Made by a program: the position numbers and the translations under genes. From Arthrobacter sp. ISL-72 (GTDB lineage: Bacteria; Actinomycetota; Actinomycetes; Actinomycetales; Micrococcaceae): a stretch of 64,000 nt of DNA. Shown here in pieces: positions 8,797 to 16,376 of this stretch. The first letter of the stretch is position 1. Every line of letters begins with the position of its first letter. The notes below the pieces were generated by a model. That model had not been told where the DNA came from, made no database searches, and saw only the letters and a program-made list of their open reading frames with translations. The stretch is taken from the NCBI RefSeq assembly GCF_018613755.1, contig NZ_JAGGPP010000033.1:1-64000 (forward strand), in the 5' to 3' direction.

Positions 8797-9456
8797 CTCC
8801 TGCGAGGGGCCCTCGGGCTCCGTCAGGTGCCGCTGATGCAGCTCTTCCGCCGCCAGGTCGTACCAGGTATGGGCACCGAACGACGGGCTGCGGGTGTCCA
8901 AGTGCCGGTACAGCGCATCGGCCAGCCTGCCGAGGGCATCGTCGGACAGGGCCCGGACCGTCGCGGCGGGATCCAGGTTCCCTTCGAGGTATTCGGACAG
9001 CTCCAGGCCGTTGATGGTGCGCTGCTCCCCGCCGGGCACCACGCCGCCGCTAAGATCCGCGCGGGCGCCGCCGTCGAGGAGGGCATGGATCTGACCGTCC
9101 AGGGTGGCTTCTTCCCCTCCGGCCAATCCGGCGTGCTCCAGGCAAATGGGCAGCTCCGCCGGTTCGGCGAGCTTGAGGCGGAACGCCTCGGGGTCGCTCC
9201 CCGGGACTTCGGCGCCCAGGCCGTCCTCCCGATTGAGGCCGGCGATGTGGCGCAGGTACATCATCACTTCAGGATCCAGATGGGACGCGCTGTGGAGGTC
9301 GACCGTGATGACCTGGTCCGGGGAGAGCCGGCGCCCGCGGCGCATGATGTGCAGCAGGACGGGGTAGTTGGTTTGGGTTAGACAGCCGGTGACTTCAAGG
9401 GTTACTTGTCCGGGGTCAACATCCACACGGACGAGCACACGCAGTTTATGGTTCAA
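8779..9456 (-). CDS. Uncharacterised protein with STAS-like N-terminal half
   Basis: I do not recognise a named family. From the TTG at 9454-9456 it is 225 residues. The first 100 residues alternate short hydrophobic strands and helices like a STAS fold (GQVTLEVTGCLTQTNYPVLL, then VITVDLHSASHLDPEVMMYL), but without the DSSG phosphoserine. The second half is acidic and helix-rich, ending ...EQIAAS. I prefer this TTG because GGGAGA precedes it; an in-frame TTG at 9478-9480 is an alternative. It is transcribed toward the glycosyltransferase operon, 121 bases upstream of it, so it may belong to the same regulatory module. A 15-residue leader ORF overlaps the start. Confidence 0.6.
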   Translation of the reverse strand: MNHKLRVLVRVDVDPGQVTLEVTGCLTQTNYPVLLHIMRRGRRLSPDQVITVDLHSASHLDPEVMMYLRHIAGLNREDGLGAEVPGSDPEAFRLKLAEPAELPICLEHAGLAGGEEATLDGQIHALLDGGARADLSGGVVPGGEQRTINGLELSEYLEGNLDPAATVRALSDDALGRLADALYRHLDTRSPSFGAHTWYDLAAEELHQRHLTEPEGPSQEQIAAS

Positions 9457-9493
9457 GGCTTCTCCCAATGAGACATCCAAGAGCCAGCTTCAT
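9446..9493 (-). CDS. Possible 15-residue leader peptide
   Basis: An ATG at 9491-9493 behind an AGGAGAG ribosome site opens a short frame reading MKLALGCLIGRSLEP and stopping at 9446. It overlaps the preferred start of the STAS-like gene by 11 bases. The good ribosome site on a tiny ORF suggests coupled or attenuated translation of the downstream gene. No homology can be claimed. Confidence 0.35.
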   Translation of the reverse strand: MKLALGCLIGRSLEP

Positions 9494-9574
9494 AACTCTC
9501 CTAAACCTTACGATTTTGTTGCCCACGCCACAAGCTGGCCACCGGGGCCCGGGTCATTCCGTTCCGGGCAGACC

Positions 9575-9580
9575 TAGACT
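9575..9580 (+). promoter_or_regulatory. Putative -10 for a leaderless mRNA
   Basis: TAGACT fits the TANNNT -10 pattern and is followed by only five bases before the ATG at 9586. No Shine-Dalgarno-like sequence is present between them. Transcription would start at or next to the A of the start codon. Confidence 0.45.
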
Positions 9581-9585
9581 TAAAT

Positions 9586-10323
9586 ATGGACGAGATCACG
9601 CTGGACACCTCCGTGGCCGAACAGCTGCAGGATCTGGTCATCAGCAGCCAGGACGTCAACGAATTCCTGGCAGAGCTGTGCGAACTTTCCGCCCACTCAC
9701 TGTCGAATATCCTCGGCCAGAAGGTGTCCTGCGCCGTCACGCTTAGCCGGCACCACCGGAGCACCACGGCGGCATGGAGCAACCCTGAAGCCCGGCTCTT
9801 GGACGAAATCCAGCACGACTTCGGCGAAGGCCCGTGCCTCCACGCAATGAGCACCGGCACAACGGTGCTGGTCCGGGACACACGTACTGATCCCCGCTGG
9901 CCCGAGTACGGCCGGGCAGTTGTGAACCAGGGGCAATTCAGCGTGCTGGGGGTTCCGCTGGCCCTGGATGCGAACGCTGCCGCAGCATTGAACGTCTTTG
10001 CTCCGGTCCCCGACGTCTTCGACGCCGGCACGGTCCAGAAGGCCGAACAGTTCGCCTCCCAGGCTGAGAAGGCGCTTCGCCTGGCGGTAAGGATCGGCGT
10101 CCGGCAGCAACTGGCCGAGGACCTGCGCTCCGCCATGGAGTCCCGGACTGTCATTGACCTCGCAGCAGGCATCATCATGGGCCAAAGCCGGTGTTCACAG
10201 GCGGAAGCCATGACCTTCCTCAGCAAGGCCTCCAGCGGCCGGAACCAGAAGCTCCGGGACGTGGCGGAGAAGATCGTGGCGTCGTACTCGGCAGGGACAA
10301 CGACGACGCACTTCGACGCCTAA
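9586..10323 (+). CDS. GAF-ANTAR domain transcription antiterminator
   Basis: A 245-residue cytoplasmic regulator. The GAF sensor domain spans about residues 20-165 (GEGPCLHAMSTG, then RTDPRWPEYG, VPLALDAN), and the C-terminal ANTAR RNA-binding domain runs from about 182 (LRSAMESRTVIDLAAGIIMGQS) through the helical bundle ending DVAEKIV. ANTAR proteins bind paired hexaloop RNA hairpins and prevent termination; the GAF ligand is unknown. No ribosome site precedes the ATG; a TAGACT -10 at 9575-9580 lies five bases before it, as in leaderless actinobacterial mRNAs. It is divergent from the STAS-like gene. Confidence 0.88.
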   Translation: MDEITLDTSVAEQLQDLVISSQDVNEFLAELCELSAHSLSNILGQKVSCAVTLSRHHRSTTAAWSNPEARLLDEIQHDFGEGPCLHAMSTGTTVLVRDTRTDPRWPEYGRAVVNQGQFSVLGVPLALDANAAAALNVFAPVPDVFDAGTVQKAEQFASQAEKALRLAVRIGVRQQLAEDLRSAMESRTVIDLAAGIIMGQSRCSQAEAMTFLSKASSGRNQKLRDVAEKIVASYSAGTTTTHFDA

Positions 10324-10337
10324 CCACGTTGGACTAA

Positions 10338-10365
10338 GCAGGTCCGACGCCGCAGGTCCGACGCC
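10338..10365. repeat. 14-bp tandem duplication, two copies
   Basis: GCAGGTCCGACGCC is repeated perfectly back to back (10338-10351 and 10352-10365) between two convergent genes. A related GTCGGAAGC pair follows within the next 30 bases. Confidence 0.85.
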
Positions 10366-10397
10366 CAGTCGGAAGCGGCCAGCGTCGGAAGCCAGTC

Positions 10398-10754
10398 TTA
10401 GGAAGCGGTGACCTCATCAGTTGGCGGCTGCTCCGGCCAGTCGATGAACTGCTCGTAGGCGTCGTGCTTCTTCAGGTAGGCATAGATGAACGGGCAATGC
10501 GGAATAATCCGCTTCCCGGAAGACACCACGTCATCCAAGGCGAAATGGGCCAGCACCTTTGCCAGCCCCTGGCCTTTGAATTCCTCGGCAGTGTCGGTGT
10601 GGATGAAGTCCACGTGGCCGGGTTTGTCCATAAAGCGCGATTGGACCGCCAGTTTGCCGCCCACCCGCAGTTCGTAGCGGTGGAGGTCATCATTCCGAAT
10701 GGTAGTGACGTCCGGGCTGAACGTGTCTTCAGTGGACACCGTGTTCTCCGTCAT
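10398..10754 (-). CDS. GNAT-family N-acetyltransferase, YjdJ/COG2388 type
   Basis: A 118-residue small GNAT protein. The compact core RYELRVGGKLAVQSRF ... VDFIHTDTAEEFKGQGLAKVLAHFALDD ... IIPHCPFIYAYLKKH is typical of the short COG2388 group, where GQGLAKVL binds acetyl-CoA. The substrate is unknown. The ATG at 10752-10754 overlaps the stop of the acyltransferase gene (ATGA), so they are coupled. A longer in-frame extension to 11783 lies antisense-free but within the other gene and is not protein-like. Confidence 0.85.
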   Translation of the reverse strand: MTENTVSTEDTFSPDVTTIRNDDLHRYELRVGGKLAVQSRFMDKPGHVDFIHTDTAEEFKGQGLAKVLAHFALDDVVSSGKRIIPHCPFIYAYLKKHDAYEQFIDWPEQPPTDEVTAS

Positions 10755-12199
10755 GGTTCGACATTGGCACTTAATGGCGTCGGTGGCAATGGTCCCCCGG
10801 GGCCGTCCGGCGCGTCGTCGGGTGCGCCGTCCGTCGCCCTCTGCGCACGTGCATCCGTGGGTGCGGCAGCGGGTGCCGGCGGGGGCGGGTGCGGCACCGG
10901 GACCCGGCCCAGCAGCAGCACGGCCAGGGTGAAGCAGGCCGCTCCCCCGCCCAGCAGCCCGAGGGTCAGACCATTGAACGCTGCGTCCGCCACCGGAATG
11001 AACACCACGACGACGGCGGTCACCACCGCTGCGGCGGGCCGGCGGCGGGAGTGGGCGGGCGCCGTCGGACGTTCTTCCAGCCGCCCGAAAAGGGCCAGCA
11101 CCGGAAGGAGGAGGGCGATGATGGCGGCCAGGACCAGCGGCCGCGACCACCACCACCCGGCGGTCCCGGCGGCCGGCTTGGGGAAATCGGTGAGCAGGAG
11201 CATCCCGGACAGGGCTGCCAGCAGCGGCAGGTGCCACAGGTAGACCGTCAGGGCGCGCCGACCGGCCAGCCCCACCACAACGCGGATCCACCGTGCCGAC
11301 GCGACGCCGGTGAGCACCGGTCGGGACAGCTGCAGCGCGGCGGCCTGGGCCGTCCCGAGCAGCAGCAGGCAGAAGTTGGGCGGATTCAGGTTCACCAGCA
11401 TGTTGCCGGGGTACAGCCCCAGCCCCGTGACCAGACCCAGGAGCAGGTTGCTTGCAAGGATGACGCCCAGCAGCGTGGAGTTGCCGGGCCTTCCGGCAGG
11501 GGTGTCGGCCAGGATGAACCCCAGCTGCTGGACGGCGCACCACAGGAACAGGATGTTGGCGTAAGCCAGGAGCGGCACGGCACCGCGGAAGCAGTCCACG
11601 GCCACCACCAGCGCGGCCAGGCCGGCCAGCGTCAGCCATGGGGCACGGTCGTGCAGCCTCGCCAGCAGGGGGATGTTCAGCTGGGCGGCCAGATACGCGG
11701 CCAGGAACCAGAGCGGCATGCCGGCGCCGGTGACGATCAGCTCCACCACCTGCGGTTCCACTCCGAACAGCCGCGCCGCCCACAGCCCGGCGAACATCAC
11801 GGCCAGCAATGCGGCGGCTGGCCGGATGAGGCGCAGCAGCCGGGCCTGGGCGAAGTCCAGGCCGTTGCCGCCACGGGCGCGCAGCCGGCGCCAGGACTGC
11901 AGACCGGTGATGCCCCCGGCAACGAAAAAGAGGGGCATGACCATAAAGATCCAGATGACCGGCTCAAACCAGTCCTGCAGGGCGAGCGTGTTCTGGGTGC
12001 TCACGGTCCCGTCGGGGTGGAGCGCGGGGCTGACCATCATGGTGTGGCTGACCACCACCAGGGCCAGGCAGAAGAAGCGGGCCAGGTCGATCACGAGGTC
12101 GCGTTCCGGGACGTCGCGTTCCCGTGCGGGCAGGGCCTGCGCTGCGCTTGCCTGCCGGGACTGCTGTTGATGCTGCTGCGGTTGCTTCGGAACAGCCAT
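10751..12199 (-). CDS. Acyltransferase-3 family integral membrane protein
   Basis: A 482-residue polytopic membrane protein with about ten hydrophobic helices. The first helix region reads DLARFFCLALVVVSHTMMV (about 37-55), matching the acyltransferase-3 pattern with its conserved N-terminal Arg and His. These enzymes O-acylate exported sugars, lipids or antibiotics at the membrane. The N-terminal 35 residues are Gln/His-rich and cytoplasmic, and the C-terminal 45 residues are a low-complexity Pro/Ala tail. Start is the ATG at 12197-12199 with a GGGGAGC site. The target is not indicated by neighbours; the downstream GNAT overlaps it. Confidence 0.82.
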   Translation of the reverse strand: MAVPKQPQQHQQQSRQASAAQALPARERDVPERDLVIDLARFFCLALVVVSHTMMVSPALHPDGTVSTQNTLALQDWFEPVIWIFMVMPLFFVAGGITGLQSWRRLRARGGNGLDFAQARLLRLIRPAAALLAVMFAGLWAARLFGVEPQVVELIVTGAGMPLWFLAAYLAAQLNIPLLARLHDRAPWLTLAGLAALVVAVDCFRGAVPLLAYANILFLWCAVQQLGFILADTPAGRPGNSTLLGVILASNLLLGLVTGLGLYPGNMLVNLNPPNFCLLLLGTAQAAALQLSRPVLTGVASARWIRVVVGLAGRRALTVYLWHLPLLAALSGMLLLTDFPKPAAGTAGWWWSRPLVLAAIIALLLPVLALFGRLEERPTAPAHSRRRPAAAVVTAVVVVFIPVADAAFNGLTLGLLGGGAACFTLAVLLLGRVPVPHPPPPAPAAAPTDARAQRATDGAPDDAPDGPGGPLPPTPLSANVEP

Positions 12200-12298
12200 T
12201 GCGCTCCCCTACGGAACGATTCCCTCGTACTTCCCATTGTCCGCCGGGCATCCGTCACGGGCCAGAAGCCAGGCCGCTCCGCCAACTGGCGGGCGGGC

Positions 12299-12691
12299 TC
12301 AGGCGAGCAGCAGCCCCAGGAGGCCGAGCACGACGGCGAGCACCGGCGTCGTGCCTTGTGTTGCAGCAGCGCGCAGGTACCTCCGTCCGGTCAGGGCGAG
12401 GACGGCGGCTGCCAGCAGCATGGATCCGCAGGACGCGAAGATGAGGGTCCAGCCGACGAGCGGTTGCCCGAGGAGGACAGCGCCGATCCCGATCAGCGCG
12501 CCGACGGCCAGGAAAAGGTTGTAGAAGCCCTGGTTGTAGGCCAGCGGACGGGTGGTTTCGGCGTCGGCCTGGGAGGCGACACCGAAGCGCTTCCACGTGG
12601 CAGGCCGGGTCCAGGTGACGGACTCCATCGTGAAGATGTAGACGTGCAGGAGGGCCGCGATCAACGCGAAAACGAGGGAAGCCGGGATCAT
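12299..12691 (-). CDS. DUF1304 family membrane protein
   Basis: A 130-residue four-helix membrane protein. The family pattern is clear: an N-terminal helix ending in HVYIFTMESVTW, a loop with NQGFYNLFLAVGA, then two to three more helices. Function of DUF1304 is unknown. It stands alone on the minus strand, 99 bases upstream of the acyltransferase start and just downstream of a strong inverted repeat (12717-12779). Confidence 0.85.
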   Translation of the reverse strand: MIPASLVFALIAALLHVYIFTMESVTWTRPATWKRFGVASQADAETTRPLAYNQGFYNLFLAVGALIGIGAVLLGQPLVGWTLIFASCGSMLLAAAVLALTGRRYLRAAATQGTTPVLAVVLGLLGLLLA

Positions 12692-12716
12692 GGCTCGATC
12701 CTAGCCTCCCTCGTTC

Positions 12717-12779
12717 GGAGTTTTTGTCCACTTATCGCGAGCTAAGGGCCCTCGAACGCGATACGTGGACAAAAACTCC
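12717..12779. repeat. 63-bp hairpin repeat, copy 1
   Basis: Two 23-base arms pair with a single mismatch: GGAGTTTTTGTCCACTTATCGCG and the reverse complement of the 3' arm. The loop carries CTAAGGG. The outer 14 bases GGAGTTTTTGTCCA are shared with a second hairpin at 15331-15393. It could act as a bidirectional terminator, but the sequence-conserved arms suggest a dispersed repeat family. Confidence 0.85.
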
Positions 12780-12794
12780 AATCCTCCGGGGCCG

Positions 12795-12833
12795 GTTGCG
12801 TTAGCGCGTTGCGTTAGCGCGTTGCGTTAGCGC
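12795..12833. repeat. 13-bp tandem repeat, three copies, over a stop codon
   Basis: GTTGCGTTAGCGC is repeated three times without a gap (12795-12807, 12808-12820, 12821-12833). The third copy contains the TAA stop of the aldolase gene, so the array arose by duplicating the last codons and the stop. Confidence 0.9.
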
Positions 12834-13717
12834 GTCAGGGTGGCCAGGGCGCCGGTTGCGAAGGTCTTCGCGGAGGCGTTCCACTTGCCCAGCAGGCCCT
12901 GGAGGTTTTCGCCGTCGGCCCGGTGCAAAGGGGTCTGGTCCTCCAGGGTCGCCAGGACACCGGTGCGGAGTTCGGTGTTGAAGTTCACCTTGCCCACATT
13001 CATGGCGGCCGCTTTGACCAGTTCCTCGCCCGGGATGCCGGAAGCGCCGTGCAGCACCAGCGGGATGTGGGTCCGCACCGCGATGTCCTGCAGAACATCC
13101 CAGCGCAGCTGCGGCTCCCCCTTGTACTTGCCGTGCACGTTCCCCACGGCCACGGCCAGGAGCTGAGCGCCGGTCCGGGAAACGAAGTCCTCTACCTGGG
13201 CGGAGTCGGTCAGCCCGGCGGTGCCGGTGACTGCGTCCGCGCCGGTGGTCAACGGCCGCGTTGCATCCGCACCGAACGCGCGGTCCTCATCGCCGGCCAG
13301 GCCGCCCAGTTCCGCTTCAATCACGACGTCGGCATGCCCTTGCGCTGCCAGCACGGCGCGGGCTTCGCGGACCAGCGCGATGTTGTCCTCGTACGGCAAC
13401 GACGAGCCGTCCGCGAGGACCGAATCCGCGCCCGCCGCGACGGCGTCGGCAATCACCCGCAGATCCGAGGCGTGGTCCAGCTGCACTGCAATGGGAACAC
13501 CGGCGGAGTCCGCCAGCCCGCGCAGCGCCGTGATGAGCCGGAGCCCGTTGGGCGTGGCGGCCGTCTTGGGGGCAACCAGCAGGATGGCGCCGCGGCCGGC
13601 CTGCTCCGCCGCTTCCACCACGGCCAGGGCGGTGGTGAAGTCGTAGCAGGTGAAGGCCGGGACGGCTGCGCCCTGCTGGAGCGCGGAAACTACCAGGTGG
13701 TCGAGTCGGGCACGCAT
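12827..13717 (-). CDS. Class II fructose-bisphosphate aldolase family protein
   Basis: A 296-residue class II, zinc-dependent aldolase of the FbaA/GatY/KbaY family. Metal and DHAP-site motifs are present: LDHASD (about 81-86), EAELGG (about 133-138), GNVHGKYKG (about 192-200), LHGASG (about 223-228) and the NFNTELR segment. These enzymes join or cleave a DHAP unit. Its ATG overlaps the permease stop by one base (TGATG), tying it to a sugar-acid uptake and phosphorylation cluster rather than to glycolysis. In that setting it probably cleaves the phosphorylated keto-acid made by the DUF1537 kinase, which is inference. The stop lies within a 13-bp tandem repeat. Confidence 0.85.
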   Translation of the reverse strand: MRARLDHLVVSALQQGAAVPAFTCYDFTTALAVVEAAEQAGRGAILLVAPKTAATPNGLRLITALRGLADSAGVPIAVQLDHASDLRVIADAVAAGADSVLADGSSLPYEDNIALVREARAVLAAQGHADVVIEAELGGLAGDEDRAFGADATRPLTTGADAVTGTAGLTDSAQVEDFVSRTGAQLLAVAVGNVHGKYKGEPQLRWDVLQDIAVRTHIPLVLHGASGIPGEELVKAAAMNVGKVNFNTELRTGVLATLEDQTPLHRADGENLQGLLGKWNASAKTFATGALATLTR

Positions 13718-15183
13718 CAGGCGCTCAGGCCTCCCACCAGGATCCAGGCCACGAAGGTCAGTGCGAAGCCGGCCAGGCCCAGGATGGTGGTCAGGACTGT
13801 CCAGGTGCGGAGTCCGTCGGACACGGTCAGGCCGTAGTACCGCACCACCGTCCAGAACCCGGCGTCGGTCACGTGCGACAGGCCCAGCGAGCCGAAACCG
13901 ATGGCGATCACCAGGACGGCGATCTGCACCGGCGAGTAGCCGCCTTCGGCCACGGCCGAGGTGAGCAGGCCCGCGGTGGTGACGATGGCCACAGTGGCCG
14001 AACCCTGTGCCGCCCGGAGGGCCAGGGAGATGACGAAGCCAAGGACGATCAGGGGCAGGCCCAGGTGGTCCAGGGTCTGCGACAGGGCCGCGCCGATGCC
14101 GGAGGTGCGCAGGACTTCACCAAACACGCCGCCTGCGGCAACCACCATCAGGATCGAGGCGATGGGAGGCAGGGCGCCTTCGAAGATCTCCCCGGTTTCC
14201 CGCAGGGACCATTGGCGGCGGACGGCCAGCAGGAAGAAGGACAGGCCAACCGCGACAAGCAGGGCCAGGAAGGGGTTGCCGACGAACGCCGCAACGCCGT
14301 ACATGAAGTTGTCCTTGGCGATGGTGAGCGTGCCCACCGTGCCGAGCAGGATCTGCACGATCGGGGCTGCGATGAGGAAGATGATCAGGCCGGGGCGGGG
14401 AGGTGCAACGGCAAGGGCACCGGGGCCGTCGTGGCCCACCTTGACCAGCGAGTCGGAGCCGAATTCCTCCACCTGCGCCTTGACGCTGGGCAGAAGTTCG
14501 TAGTCCTTGCGGTTCATGATGCTGGCCACCCAGTAGGACAGGAAGCCCAGGGGCACGCAGATGAGGAGCGAGAAGAGGGTGATGAGTCCGATGTCGGCAC
14601 CGAAGACGCCGGCGCCGGCCACGATGCCCGGGTGCGGCGGCACGGCAACGTGGATGGACAGCATGATGCCGGCCATGGGCAGGCCGAACTTGACCGGGTG
14701 CACCTTGGCGATCTTGGCGAAGGCGTAGACGATCGGGACCAGCACGATGACGCCCACCTCGAAGAACACCGGGATAGCGACGAGGAAGCCGACGGCGGTG
14801 AGCGCGACGGCAACGCGCTTGGCGCCCAGCTTTTCGGTGAAGTGCGAGGCCAGCGACTGGACGCCGCCGGAGACTTCGATCATCCGGCCCAGGATGGCGC
14901 CGAGTGCGATCAGCAGCGCCACCTTGCCCATGGTGCCGCCAACGCCGTTGGCAACCACCGTAAAGACATCCTTCAGCGGAATCTGCGATGCCACGGCCAC
15001 GAGGATGCTGACCGTCAGCAGCGCCACGAAGGCCTGGATCTTGAAGCGGATGATCATGACCAGCAGCAGCGCGATGCCGAGGGCGGCGATGGTCAGCAGG
15101 AGCGGAGTTCCCAGCTCCACAGCCGGCTTGATGACGGGAGCGTCAGCCGCCCGCACCATCAAAGAGTTGATCAGGGGGTTCAT
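13717..15183 (-). CDS. GntP-family gluconate/sugar-acid:proton symporter
   Basis: A 488-residue polytopic membrane transporter of the GntP family, with about twelve to fourteen hydrophobic helices. Characteristic stretches are GGTMGKVALLIALGAILGRMIE, FEVGVIVLVPIVYAFAK, HVAVPPHPGIVAGAGVFGADIG and the C-terminal VTDAGFWTVVRYYGLTVSDGLRTW. Known members import gluconate, idonate, threonate and related acids. Start is ATG at 15181-15183 with an AGGAGA site. It shares the operon with the aldolase and, beyond a hairpin repeat, with the dehydrogenase and kinase, so the substrate is probably the sugar acid that these enzymes degrade. Confidence 0.9.
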   Translation of the reverse strand: MNPLINSLMVRAADAPVIKPAVELGTPLLLTIAALGIALLLVMIIRFKIQAFVALLTVSILVAVASQIPLKDVFTVVANGVGGTMGKVALLIALGAILGRMIEVSGGVQSLASHFTEKLGAKRVAVALTAVGFLVAIPVFFEVGVIVLVPIVYAFAKIAKVHPVKFGLPMAGIMLSIHVAVPPHPGIVAGAGVFGADIGLITLFSLLICVPLGFLSYWVASIMNRKDYELLPSVKAQVEEFGSDSLVKVGHDGPGALAVAPPRPGLIIFLIAAPIVQILLGTVGTLTIAKDNFMYGVAAFVGNPFLALLVAVGLSFFLLAVRRQWSLRETGEIFEGALPPIASILMVVAAGGVFGEVLRTSGIGAALSQTLDHLGLPLIVLGFVISLALRAAQGSATVAIVTTAGLLTSAVAEGGYSPVQIAVLVIAIGFGSLGLSHVTDAGFWTVVRYYGLTVSDGLRTWTVLTTILGLAGFALTFVAWILVGGLSA

Positions 15184-15330
15184 CGGGGATGTCTCCTTTG
15201 ACAGGATTTTCTTCGAAAAGGGTACCGAGGGAAAGAGTTCGACGGCGCGTGGTTCGACGACGAACGGCTCAACAGCGGGAGGTTCGACGACGGCGGAGGG
15301 GGACCGCCGTCGTCGGGCTTGAGGGCCTTG

Positions 15331-15393
15331 GAGTTTTTGTCCAGATAACGGGACCTAAAGGGGTTTTAAGTCGCGTTATCTGGACAAAAACTC
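15331..15393. repeat. 63-bp hairpin repeat, copy 2
   Basis: Two 24-base arms pair with one mismatch; each arm carries GAGTTTTTGTCCA at its outer end, followed by GATAACG. The loop has CTAAAGGGG. It is the same length and has the same outer arm and a similar loop as the hairpin at 12717-12779, but the inner arm differs with matching compensatory changes. It separates the permease from the dehydrogenase gene. Confidence 0.85.
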
Positions 15394-15446
15394 GAAAGGG
15401 GGAAGGGGTGAGGCGGGGCTTGGGGGGGTTGGGGGGGTGAGAGTCG

Positions 15447-16346
15447 TTAGGCGGTGCGCTTGGTGGGGGCCACTACCTTGATCACCGCTGAATCGTCGGC
15501 GGCGGCGAGGCCCTGGGCCTGGCCCAGGAGGTAGAGCTGCTCGGCGGCGGCGGCAACGGGTGCTGCGAGGCCCGCGGCACGGGTGGCCTTGCCCACGATG
15601 CCCATGTCCTTCACGAAGATGTCCAGGCGGCTCAGCACCTCGGCGCCGTCCTCCGTGTAGGCCTGGAGGATGCGCGGCCCGCGGTTGGAGAGCATGAAGG
15701 AGCCCGCAGCGCCGGCTTCGAGGGCCGCGAGGGTCTTCTCCAGGTCCAGGCCGAGGGCGTCGGCCAGAGCCAGGGCCTCGGCGGCGGCGGCGATGTGCAC
15801 ACCGCAGAGGAGCTGGTTGACCGTCTTCAGGGCCTGGCCGTCGCCGGGCTTGTCGCCAACCACGGTGAGCGTGGACGCCAGCAGCTCGAGGGCGGGCGCG
15901 GCCTTTTCGCGGGCCTCCGGCGATGCGCCCACGACGATCAGCAGGTCGCCTTCACCGGCGCGCTTGGGGCCGCCGGAAAGCGGCGCGTCAACCAGGTCGA
16001 CGCCGTATGCCGCCAGGCGGTCCACGGTGGCCGGGATGGCTTCGGTGCCCACGGTGCTGCCCAGGATGACGACGGCGCCCGGCTTGAGCACGGCGGCCAC
16101 GCCGTTATCGCCGAAGAGGACGTCGTTGAGCTGCTCGCCGTTGCGGACGGCCAGGAGGAGGGCGTCGGCACCAACAGAGGCCTTCCGGGCGGAGGCGAAA
16201 GTGCGGATGCCGGCTTCTTCCGCGAGCTTCAGGCGCGGCTCGGCAATGTCGAAGCCGTGCACGGTGAGCTGGCTGGCGAGGCGGGTGGCCATCGGCAGGC
16301 CCATGGCGCCGAGGCCCAGGACGGTGATGGTGTAGTTGCTGGTCAT
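15447..16346 (-). CDS. NAD(P)-dependent beta-hydroxyacid dehydrogenase (L-threonate/D-erythronate dehydrogenase-like)
   Basis: A 299-residue member of the 3-hydroxyisobutyrate dehydrogenase family. The Rossmann motif GLGAMGLPMA is at residues 11-20, the substrate-binding motif DAPLSGGPKRAGEG lies near 120, and the catalytic lysine is in KTVNQLLCGVHIAAAAEAL near 172. The short 30-base gap to the DUF1537 kinase gene matches the LtnD/DenD arrangement, in which the enzyme oxidises the C2 hydroxyl of a four-carbon sugar acid before phosphorylation. Start is the ATG at 16344-16346 behind GGAGAACACC. Other family roles (tartronate semialdehyde reductase) remain possible. Confidence 0.85.
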   Translation of the reverse strand: MTSNYTITVLGLGAMGLPMATRLASQLTVHGFDIAEPRLKLAEEAGIRTFASARKASVGADALLLAVRNGEQLNDVLFGDNGVAAVLKPGAVVILGSTVGTEAIPATVDRLAAYGVDLVDAPLSGGPKRAGEGDLLIVVGASPEAREKAAPALELLASTLTVVGDKPGDGQALKTVNQLLCGVHIAAAAEALALADALGLDLEKTLAALEAGAAGSFMLSNRGPRILQAYTEDGAEVLSRLDIFVKDMGIVGKATRAAGLAAPVAAAAEQLYLLGQAQGLAAADDSAVIKVVAPTKRTA

Positions 16347-16376
16347 GGTGTTCTCCGTTGAAATTCTGAGGGACGG

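Noticed and set aside
10755..11783. In-frame extension of the GNAT gene
   Set aside because: The extra residues are inside the acyltransferase gene in another frame, low complexity; the ATG at 10752-10754 gives the normal GNAT length.
10889..12745. 618-residue plus-strand open frame
   Set aside because: It is antisense to the acyltransferase and DUF1304 genes, is Gly/Gln/Arg-rich with no domain, and arises from GC-rich codon positions.
12795..12833. Possible CRISPR array
   Set aside because: The three 13-bp units are contiguous, with no spacers, and no cas gene is in the window.
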